This document shows, one piece after another, positions 34,521 through 42,286 of a DNA stretch of 64,000 bases. The position numbers were made by a program, and so were the translations under genes. Below the pieces are notes generated by a model. That model was not told the origin of the DNA. It did not search any database and worked only from the letters and a program-made list of their open reading frames with translations. The stretch is from Dryocosmus kuriphilus (lineage: Eukaryota > Arthropoda > Insecta > Hymenoptera > Cynipidae). Positions within the stretch are counted from its first letter, which is position 1. The number at the start of each line of letters is the position of its first letter. The stretch lies in assembly GCA_038277395.1 (NCBI GenBank), contig CM076190.1, forward strand, positions 132,394,372 through 132,458,371, written 5' to 3'.

Positions 34521-37500
34521 TTATAGTGATCCGTTTGTTTGAGGCCTATACCCTGAGGTAGTAAGCTGTTTGATTCCGAAAATCTTCTCTAATTTTCGTA
34601 GTAATTTGCTTACGAAACTACCTCCGCGATCTGTTAGGATGCACCTCGGAGCTCCGTATTGAGAAATCAGGTGGGTGGCCACTGCGTGCGCGATAGTAGT
34701 CGTTTTAAGGTTCGGTGTGGGTACGGCTATACAGAATTTACTAAAGTTGTCCTGCATTGTCAGGATATGGCAATTCCCATTGGGAGTAGTTGCGAGCTTG
34801 CCAACTGTATCCAAAGATACCTTATCAAATACGCCCAGGGGAGTATCGGTTATTACCATAGGTTCTTGCGTCTTTGCCCTAAATAACTTATTTTCCAGAC
34901 AACTTTTGCATTTACGGATGTACTCGTTTATTTCATTTCTCATTCCCGTCCACGCGTACCTTTCCCGTATGCGGCGATATGTTTTTGTCACACCTTTATG
35001 GCCACCCACAAGACTATCGTGGTATTCGGCGATAATTTGTTCGCGTAGTTCCCTTGGTGGAACTTCTACTTTTCCATGACACAAGGTGAGAGTGACGTCC
35101 CCACCCCGGAATATTTCTGTTAACAATTCAAACACTTTATTTTGGCTCAACGGACCTAATAAATCGAATGAGTTAGCTATACGACATGTCTTTTGATTAT
35201 CCCGTTCAAGGGCTATCCTTAAAGTTTGCAAGCCGATCTTCACGTCGTTCCAATTGGTATCATCGAAATGATGAACCTTGACAGCGATGGAATATTTTTT
35301 GTACCTTCCTCGAGGAGTGACAACTACTTGTCCCATTTTTGGTCGCTGTTGCCAGAGATCTTGAACATCTACATTCTCAGTAGCTAGGAGCAGCTTAAAA
35401 ATGGGACCCGTCGGTTCACAATCCTCGGATATAAAATGTGCGTAGTTACCGCGACGATAAGTCAATGGTTCAGTCCATGCATTTTGGATTATTTCGACTT
35501 TTGAATTATTATAATTATTTTTTTTTGTTTGCGAATCGGATTCTGATGAAGGGGGCGAAGTATCAATGTACGGGACCCTTACGTCGATCCGAGTACTGGG
35601 GGTTAATATTGGATTTCCAACACCAGAATAAGTTTCAGAATTTGGTTGGATTGCAATTTTTCTAGGTTTTCTTTCGGTTCCTTCCCGTATTGGGCTAGTA
35701 CCTAGGACCCCAAGCTTTGGTTCGTTTGATTCTTTTAGAAAGGGGGTAGATTCCGCGATAGGAACGGCAAATGTTTTAGGGGTTGGAAAAAATGACTTTC
35801 GATGCGATGATAGGCCGTCCGGAGAAAGGTTAATTTCCTCAGGCAAATCTTTGAAACACACTGCGCTTTTTCTCCCCACCCCGGGAATTTCTTCTACTTC
35901 GGGGGGCTGTACCTTTTCGATACAATGTCCTTCCTTGTCGTCACATGGGTAAAACTCTTCCCTTGAAGGGGGTTGAAAAGAATTTTCGGCTTGTGACCCG
36001 CTCCGTACCTCTCTGTTTTTCTCAACAAGGTAGCTGAGCTTTGGAGCAAAGGAGTTATTTATAGCATGAGCCCTCTCTTCCACATATTCGTGGAGTTCAG
36101 GGGCATCCTTTTCATAAGAGATGGCATGGCGGTCCACTACATCCTCTTCATCCATGCCCTCATTATCCCAAAACCAGCTTTGATGTGCAGCTAGGGACTT
36201 ATCAAACTTGGTGAAAGATCTTTCGAGTTTGCTCCGGAAATGCGGGGTCAAGGTAACGTCCACATTTATTTCATCGTCACTGTCTTCAGTAACGTCATCG
36301 CTTCCCATAGTGGGACTAATATAGATTATCGCATCCTCGGCTTCTGGATTATCATTTAGAGGAGTTGGTCTTTGGACGTTTCTCGATTCAGTCTCTGTTC
36401 CAATGTTAGATGAATGTTCGATTCCTGCTTGGGCAAGTTGATCCGCCATTTCATTTCCTGGAATTCCCTGATGGCCAGGAACATAGTTCCATTGAACCTG
36501 AAGGGGTTTAAGGGCCTCTAGAAGCGATTTGAACTCTGTTTCATTTACCACTGGTTTGCCCTCCAATGTCGTCCACCCCTGTTCCAGCCACCTTGGTACC
36601 CATTTAGTGACACCGTCAATAAGATATTTCGAGTCTGTATTTAACCTGACATGTTTCAGCCCAGCCTCGTTTGCCTTTTTAGCGGCTACCGTTGCTGCCT
36701 GAATTTCTGCCACATTATTTGTTTGTCTACCTTGCACAGGACGAGAAACATTTAGTGGATTGTTGGGACCAAACCACACTCCAATGCCAGCTCTTGGCTG
36801 ACCATTTTTCTCGGTCACACAAGCACCATCGACATACACGTCTACATACTCCTTGTCAGGTATTATCGGGGTTTGTGGTTGAAGAGTTGGTTCTACTTCA
36901 GGGAAAACGCTATATCGTTTTCGGAATACTGGTGGCGGCGAATTGTTTTCGGATTCACTATCGGTAGTGGAAACAGCTAGAGATAATTTATCGCTCTCGA
37001 TTTGGATTTTTGAGAGGTCGGCGTGCCCCTTATGTCCTCGTAGCCTTGCTGCGATCGTACTAGTGTTTACATCTACACTGGAAACGATTGGGACGTTGGG
37101 TTTATATGATTCATCAACTTTCTCTGAACGAAGAGATTTTGGTGGCCTACCCCGCGGTCTCGGAATACGTTTAACTATTTGAGGTGCTAGGTTTCTAGGG
37201 ATCTGCTTTACTACACTTCGCCTTTTAAGTATTGATTTAGGTTCCTTAGATCGATCCTCTTGTGCTTCAATAGGTTCACAAAATTGTCCTACTCGTTCCG
37301 AGTTGGTTCTTCTCAGCTTACTAGCATTCGATTCCTTGCTGGTGGCAGGCTCAGACGCTTGAGATGTACTCTGCGATCGGGTTATTGGTAAAGCTCGACT
37401 TTCACTCGATCGATCATGAATAGAGAACGCGCGTATACTTTTGACAGAGACAGTAGGGTTGTATATAGATTCAGATGAACTACTAGAGTCACCAGAGTAA

Positions 37501-39695
37501 CCACCCTCAGATTGACTGTTATTTTTTTCTTCTGGATTTCCAGATAAAGCTTCTATCCACCGATTGAGCTTTCCTTTCTTGTATTCATATTCATATTGAT
37601 AATCCTTGAGCTTGAGACGCCATTTTAGCAACCTAGCTCCAGGATTAGCAATACAAGTAATCCAATGGATCGGCTCGTAGTCACAGGATAGGATGAATTT
37701 TCGTCCATAGAGATATGGACGGAAATTGGTTACAGAATATAGGATTGCCACACACTCTTTCTCCGTTTTAGAGTATCTCTGTTCGCATGGTGTCAGTACC
37801 TTAGAATAGTAGGCAATCGGCATGTCCACTCCATTCCTTTCCTGAGTTAGGATCGAGCAAATGGCGTGATCAGACGCATCAGTGGTTAACTTAAATGGTT
37901 GCTTAAAATTGGGATAGATAAGGATGGGTTCCGTACATAGGTGATCCTTGAGTTGTTCGAAACTATCCTCTTGTGGCGGTCCCCACTCCCATCGTCCATT
38001 CTTTTTAAGCAACTCTGTCAGCGGCTTAGAAATAGCTGCATAGTCCCTCATAAATCTACGATAATAGCCCGTAAGACCTAGGAATTGTCGAACCGCCTTA
38101 ACTTTCTTAGGTCGCGGGAAATTTCTGATGGCGGATAGTTTCGCCGGGTTAGGTTTTACACCGTCTTTCCCAATGATGTGACCTAGGTAAGCTACTTCAG
38201 TGCGGAGGAAATCACACTTGTCCGGCTGTAATTTAAGATTTGCGTCTCGCAATCGTGATAGTAAACGTCTAATCTTAACATCGTGTTCTACCAGTGTCTG
38301 TGAGTACACCATAATGTCGTCAAGATAGATAAACACCTCCGTCCCATTCATCCCCTTCAAAACCGTGTCCATTAACCGCTGGAATGTCGCTGGGGCATTC
38401 TTAATGCCCATAGGCATTCTTAGATACTCAAAATGACCCCGAGGCGTCGAAAAAGCGGTTTTGGCTCGGTCTTCAGGATGAGTTTCTATCTGGTGATAAC
38501 CACTGGCCAGGTCAAGTACTGAAAAATACTGGGCGTTGCCTAACTGATCCAGAATGTCGGTTATATTGGGAAGCGGATATGCATCTCCAATGACCTTCTC
38601 TTTTAGAGCTCTATAGTCTATTACTACTCGCCACTTTTTTTCCCCGGACGCGTCTATTTTTTTTGGAATAATGCAGAGGGGTGAGTTATACGGGGACTTG
38701 GAGTCACTAATAATTCCCGCCTGCTGCTGTTTGTGTATTTGATCTAATATGATTTCTGTGAGCTGCGCTCCATGTCGATAAGGTTTTTTTATTATAACCT
38801 CATCGTCAATGGTCGGAATTCTATGCTGAATCAAATGAGTAGCCGACAGAGGTTCGCCTCTTAGATGAAAGACGTCTGGAAAATCCTCGACCCAACCGAT
38901 GGTCATTTGTTGCTCTTCCTGGTTCAATTGAGAGATATGGAGACTTTCAACAACCTTTTCAATTCTCTTAGGCCAGTATTGATCTGAATATTCTGAACAC
39001 TCTTCGGCCAAGAGTTCTTCATCTGATTCCGACGAAGATGCGCCCGGAACCGTAAAGTAATCGAAAGGAATTAACTCTTGGGGAGGGATATCTAAGGCCA
39101 GATCATTTTCAGTAGTGTTGATAGCCATTACATGGCACACTCCTTTTTGATTCTTGACTATAGCTTCTCCTACGTACAGACCATCATGTAAAGTGATTTG
39201 GGGTAAATAACCCTCGAGAACCTCAGGGTTGATCACCCTGACAGGTATTACCTGTCTAGCTCTGGCCTGTATAGTGAGAACCCTAGTGAAAGGCTTGATT
39301 TCCGGTTTTAGCTTCTGGATGGCTAATCGCGACTCCTCATCCACAAAGTGCAAAGGAGACACAGGTCGAGATACCGTGGCCAAAGTGTTATGGCGAAACG
39401 ATATTTCCGCTTGTTCCTGACGTAAGTACGGTCTTCCCAGAATACCATCCGTGGAAATCGGGAACCTGTTACCCACTACATGAAATTCAACAGGGTTTTC
39501 AAAAATTTTAATGAAAGTAGTGCCTAAAGTGTCCACCGGATGTTTAGTGATTCCCGTAATAATTATAGAGTCCGCCGACTCAATTTCTGTTTCAAAGGGT
39601 ATGGCCCGCAGTTTAATCAGATTAACGCCAGATCCAGGATCTACTAGAAATTTAGCCGTAGGATGACGAAGTTGAAAAGAAGCAATTTCTACCAC
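34521..39695 (-). CDS. pol: pol polyprotein with two RNase H domains and a macrodomain-like region
   Basis: 1724 residues from the first Met; the frame starts further upstream and overlaps the gag end in the -1 frame (near GAAAAATC). Domains: aspartic protease 11-100 (FLVDPGSGVNLIK; DPG where DTG/DSG is usual); reverse transcriptase about 300-500 (VLDLASGYHQ, YLDD at 457-460); ancestral RNase H about 600-720; Ser-rich linker with an AT-hook (843-853); RNase H1-like domain 951-1094; acidic linker 1095-1405; macrodomain-like region 1410-1545; integrase HHCC (His 1559, His 1566, Cys 1596, Cys 1599) and catalytic Asp 1629 and Asp 1689. The frame stops after NGSL at residue 1724. A D,D-35-E integrase would have its Glu at 1725, so the TAA replaces the catalytic codon. 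Length is well above the usual 1000-1200 residues of gypsy pol. Confidence 0.93.
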   Translation of the reverse strand: MVEIASFQLRHPTAKFLVDPGSGVNLIKLRAIPFETEIESADSIIITGITKHPVDTLGTTFIKIFENPVEFHVVGNRFPISTDGILGRPYLRQEQAEISFRHNTLATVSRPVSPLHFVDEESRLAIQKLKPEIKPFTRVLTIQARARQVIPVRVINPEVLEGYLPQITLHDGLYVGEAIVKNQKGVCHVMAINTTENDLALDIPPQELIPFDYFTVPGASSSESDEELLAEECSEYSDQYWPKRIEKVVESLHISQLNQEEQQMTIGWVEDFPDVFHLRGEPLSATHLIQHRIPTIDDEVIIKKPYRHGAQLTEIILDQIHKQQQAGIISDSKSPYNSPLCIIPKKIDASGEKKWRVVIDYRALKEKVIGDAYPLPNITDILDQLGNAQYFSVLDLASGYHQIETHPEDRAKTAFSTPRGHFEYLRMPMGIKNAPATFQRLMDTVLKGMNGTEVFIYLDDIMVYSQTLVEHDVKIRRLLSRLRDANLKLQPDKCDFLRTEVAYLGHIIGKDGVKPNPAKLSAIRNFPRPKKVKAVRQFLGLTGYYRRFMRDYAAISKPLTELLKKNGRWEWGPPQEDSFEQLKDHLCTEPILIYPNFKQPFKLTTDASDHAICSILTQERNGVDMPIAYYSKVLTPCEQRYSKTEKECVAILYSVTNFRPYLYGRKFILSCDYEPIHWITCIANPGARLLKWRLKLKDYQYEYEYKKGKLNRWIEALSGNPEEKNNSQSEGGYSGDSSSSSESIYNPTVSVKSIRAFSIHDRSSESRALPITRSQSTSQASEPATSKESNASKLRRTNSERVGQFCEPIEAQEDRSKEPKSILKRRSVVKQIPRNLAPQIVKRIPRPRGRPPKSLRSEKVDESYKPNVPIVSSVDVNTSTIAARLRGHKGHADLSKIQIESDKLSLAVSTTDSESENNSPPPVFRKRYSVFPEVEPTLQPQTPIIPDKEYVDVYVDGACVTEKNGQPRAGIGVWFGPNNPLNVSRPVQGRQTNNVAEIQAATVAAKKANEAGLKHVRLNTDSKYLIDGVTKWVPRWLEQGWTTLEGKPVVNETEFKSLLEALKPLQVQWNYVPGHQGIPGNEMADQLAQAGIEHSSNIGTETESRNVQRPTPLNDNPEAEDAIIYISPTMGSDDVTEDSDDEINVDVTLTPHFRSKLERSFTKFDKSLAAHQSWFWDNEGMDEEDVVDRHAISYEKDAPELHEYVEERAHAINNSFAPKLSYLVEKNREVRSGSQAENSFQPPSREEFYPCDDKEGHCIEKVQPPEVEEIPGVGRKSAVCFKDLPEEINLSPDGLSSHRKSFFPTPKTFAVPIAESTPFLKESNEPKLGVLGTSPIREGTERKPRKIAIQPNSETYSGVGNPILTPSTRIDVRVPYIDTSPPSSESDSQTKKNNYNNSKVEIIQNAWTEPLTYRRGNYAHFISEDCEPTGPIFKLLLATENVDVQDLWQQRPKMGQVVVTPRGRYKKYSIAVKVHHFDDTNWNDVKIGLQTLRIALERDNQKTCRIANSFDLLGPLSQNKVFELLTEIFRGGDVTLTLCHGKVEVPPRELREQIIAEYHDSLVGGHKGVTKTYRRIRERYAWTGMRNEINEYIRKCKSCLENKLFRAKTQEPMVITDTPLGVFDKVSLDTVGKLATTPNGNCHILTMQDNFSKFCIAVPTPNLKTTTIAHAVATHLISQYGAPRCILTDRGGSFVSKLLRKLEKIFGIKQLTTSGYRPQTNGSL
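35061..35468 (-). other. macrodomain-like region within pol (TARG1/Poa1p type)
   Basis: Pol residues 1410-1545. The segment reads like the ADP-ribose-binding macrodomain of the TARG1/OARD1/Poa1p group: LTYRRGN start, HFISEDC (1420-1426), VQDLWQQ (1444-1450), GQVVVTPRGRYKKYSI (1455-1470), a helix (VKIGLQTLRIALERDN), and a final strand-helix-strand with FELLTEIFRGGDVTLTLCHG. In TARG1 the catalytic pair is a Lys after the GRY strand and an Asp in the GCGLD loop; Lys 1473 and Asp 1511 lie at comparable places. The Gly-rich phosphate loop (usually GAGIA) is poorly kept (EPTGPIF), so binding may be lost. The region sits directly before the integrase zinc finger. Assignment rests on pattern recognition, not on a profile search. 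Confidence 0.6.
36414..36845 (-). other. second RNase H domain within pol, RNase H1-like
   Basis: Pol residues 951-1094. Motifs in order: DVYVDGAC with Asp 956; RAGIGVWFGPNNPLNVS; GRQTNNVAEIQA with Glu 997; LNTDSKYLIDGV with Asp 1021; YVPGHQGIPGNEMAD with His 1075 and Asp 1085. All five active-site residues are present. The RAGIGV.(W/F)GP..PLN and GRQTNN.AE wording is that of animal and fungal RNase H1, not of retroelement RNase H, which suggests capture of a cellular gene. The N-terminal hybrid-binding domain of RNase H1 is absent. Confidence 0.88.
37137..37169 (-). other. AT-hook in the pol linker
   Basis: Pol residues 843-853, RIPRPRGRPPK, carry the PRGRP core of an AT-hook, a minor-groove AT-DNA-binding motif, with a basic cluster (LKRRSVVKQ) upstream. 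Confidence 0.6.
37536..37898 (-). other. ancestral RNase H of pol, active site altered
   Basis: Pol residues 600-720, directly after the RT. TTDAS (Asp 606), SKTEKEC (Glu 645/647) and CDYEPIHW (Asp 672) keep three ligands. The last motif reads NRWIEALSG, with Glu 715 where other gypsy elements have Asp (ADALS). The TDHKPL motif is also changed to CDYEPI. Confidence 0.75.
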
Positions 39696-39706
39696 GGGGG
39701 AGTCTT

Positions 39707-40947
39707 CTAACTCTCCTTTGTTGCGATAGATTTTTCTTGGTCCTCTAAGAATTTGACTGTCTGTGGACGCTTCTGGGATCTCGGACCCATTCCCGCGTCT
39801 TGGTAATGAGTCGAGGTGGAGTTTAAATGTTGTTTTAAATTTCCTTTTCCCTGGGATCCAGGAGAGGGGGACCGCGTGTATGTTCTGTTGGGGGTATACA
39901 ACTGCTGGTGCACTTGCGTCGTCCCTGAGGATCCCATGGAAGGGGGGGAATAATTCATAGGGGGAAAAGGGTAGTATGGGTATGGGAAACTTGGCATTGG
40001 ATACAGCGGGTATTGGCCGGCATATTGACCTGCTAATTGCTGCATTAGCTGGGCAAAAGCAAGGTTAGAAGTTGCTGTTGCTGTCTCGTTAGAGTATGAC
40101 AACCTTTCATCACCTTTGTCCGTTTTTTCTGACTTCGAGTGGGGGCTCGATGACCGTCCCCTTTCTAAGTTATATGTGTCTACTGAGTCGCGTCTAGACA
40201 CGTGGTAGGAAGTACTTGACGCTTCTGACTTCTTTAAAAGTCTTTGACGCTCCTCAACGTGAAGGGCGTACTCGTATGCGACAAGCAAATCCGCTGGGTT
40301 ACGTGTGTCTACGAACGTAGACATTTCGTCCGGTAACCCCCGAATAAATGCATCCAAAGCACATTCCAACACAGGCCTTATCATAATCTCGCTTTCCGTT
40401 TTATCAAGGGTCCCGTCTCCTAAGGTTTTTGCATATTTTTCCTCCTCCAGTGCCTGGCGGGCTTCCGTGATTAACCCCTGTACACGATCGTAGTAATCGC
40501 TAACCGTCTCCCCTGATCGCATCCTAAGGCTCACTAACTCTTGAAAGTAGTATTGGTATTTTTTTTAGGAGCGAAACGTTTTTTTAAGTGAGCGATTAAC
40601 TCATTGACCGTGTTAAATTGCTGATTTCGTATACTTTCCCTAGCTAATCCGGTGATTTTACTCAACACCGCCTTGATATAGGCGGCTTCAGTATCTGGGG
40701 TAATATACACGGCACCATTAGCGATATCTTGTATGAAGTCTTTAAGTTTTGGAGTTTTACCGTCGAAGTGAGGGAGGTGACTAGTACTTTGCTGCAATGT
40801 CAGAAATTGGAGCATCGATGCCATTACTCTAGATGCATCCATTTGTTGTTGCATAGTTGCATTTATATTTGGTTGAACTCCAAATACGCTGGTATTTCCG
40901 TACGTACCTTCAGGACCCGGAATCTGGTTTGGCTTATCGTTCGCCAT
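39707..40947 (-). pseudogene. gag: gag, split by a -1 frame change at an A8 run
   Basis: The probable start is MANDKPNQIPG at 40,947, although the frame is open to 41,064. The first part carries a capsid-like segment (LPHFDGKTPKLKDFI, AAYIKAVLSKITG). It meets AAAAAAAA around 40,555-40,562, after which the original frame stops within 9 codons. The -1 frame continues for about 280 residues with MRSGETVSDYYDRVQGLI and a Pro/Tyr-rich tail (PMPSFPYPYYPFPPMNYSPP), ending at 39,707. There is no CCHC zinc knuckle, as in errantiviruses. The A-run could be a length mutation or a slippage site, but slippage inside gag, rather than between gag and pol, would be unusual. Confidence 0.75.
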
Positions 40948-41423
40948 TTTGTAAGAGACCCGAGAAATATCTTGATTTATATTAAACGGACAGGATTCTG
41001 AATACCCAGTGTATTGATTGACTCTAATTCGAATGACTGGTTGTCGATTATCTATGATACACACGCAAAAGACATTTCTAGTGAGAGTTCAAATACTTAT
41101 TACAACTCATGAACACTTCGGGATAATCAATATTATTCTACTCATAATATGTATTTTTTAACACAGGAACATATCGTATTTCATCGTCATGACGTCACTT
41201 CCTGAATGCTATTGAAGTAAAATTGAAAAATTGTACATTTTATCTAAGTGTTTTCTATTGTTTCGATATCAATCTATATGTGTTTTATTTTTATTTTATT
41301 TTTTTTTTTTTTTTTATACCGCTCCCTCTTATTATTTTACAATAGAGCGGTAATCTCTGAGACTGGATAACAAATCAGCTGACCTGCTCTAACTACTAAT
41401 TCTCAATTCAGGAGCCTGCTGAT

Positions 41424-41849
41424 TCATACCTTCGTATTTTCTCCACTCGACTCTTGAGATTTAAAATTGCTAGAAGAGCTAGATGTGTTTTGGAATAAAT
41501 TTACCTTTTCCACCTTTAATATGGTAGGTTTTACTTTTTTCTGTTTCTGACTCTGCTTTTGTGCTACAATTGCGTCGACTCTAGCAAATAATGTGTTAAA
41601 AACCTTGTTAAACTCGGTATCGCTTTGTAATTCTCTAATCCGCAAATAGGAAGCTAATGGTTTTGGCTTCACATACACTATATTTGTCTGTGTTTCTTGA
41701 TCTATTTTCTTAGGGGTAGAACTAGAGTTCGAGGGACAAGCTTCTAAATTGAGAGCAGACAATCGATCGAATATTTCCCTGGTCTTTTTACCTCCTCGTG
41801 ATTTATGCTTACGCTTGATGTTACATTTGTGTATTGTATCGGAGCTCAT
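41424..41849 (-). CDS. leader ORF upstream of gag, unknown function
   Basis: 141 residues, very basic at the N-terminus (KRKHKSRGGKKTREI), Ser-rich at the C-terminus (NTSSSSSNFKSQESSG). It lies between the primer-binding site and gag, where gypsy elements normally have non-coding leader. A helical middle segment (TEFNKVFNTLFARVDAIVAQ) and the Lys-rich ends suggest a small nucleic-acid-binding protein, but no family was recognised. A separate expressed ORF or a displaced gag N-terminus are both possible. Confidence 0.45.
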   Translation of the reverse strand: MSSDTIHKCNIKRKHKSRGGKKTREIFDRLSALNLEACPSNSSSTPKKIDQETQTNIVYVKPKPLASYLRIRELQSDTEFNKVFNTLFARVDAIVAQKQSQKQKKVKPTILKVEKVNLFQNTSSSSSNFKSQESSGENTKV

Positions 41850-42263
41850 TTTAATTCTTTACATATAACAATAGAATTAATAACTTTCGGAAAGGTCTGA
41901 CAAGGATAGTTGCCCTGCTGCAAAGCACAGGCAGGAAAAGCTCTGCTACAAAGCACAAGCCAAAGGATGGAAAAATTTGAAAATAAAGGATCAGGAAAAT
42001 ACAATATTTTACAATTTCAAAAATTCAGATGATTGATGCTATATTTCAAAAATTTAAATTTTAAAATTTAAATTTCAGGCACAACATTTTTATTTTTAAG
42101 TAAAAATGAAAATCCCTTTTTTTTTTATTACGTTCATCAATATTCACAAAAATGAAAAAGGTTTAAGTATGCAGTCGCGAATGGTAGCTTCACAAAAATT
42201 TGTAAAATTCACTTAATTAGGAAAATTACCAATTTAGGAAAACTGACTAATTTGGGAAAATCC

Positions 42264-42281
42264 ATCCCACCGCTGCCACCA
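42264..42281 (-). promoter_or_regulatory. primer-binding site, tRNA-Leu
   Basis: On the minus strand, five bases after the 5' LTR end, TGGTGGCAGCGGTGGGAT is complementary over 18 bases to the 3' end of cytosolic tRNA-Leu (AAG/UAG type, ending ATCCCACCGCTGCCA plus CCA). Confidence 0.85.
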
Positions 42282-42286
42282 CAGTT

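Noticed and set aside
34135..40493. Plus-strand frames opposite gag, pol and env
   Set aside because: They are antisense shadows of the minus-strand retroelement genes and have no recognisable content.
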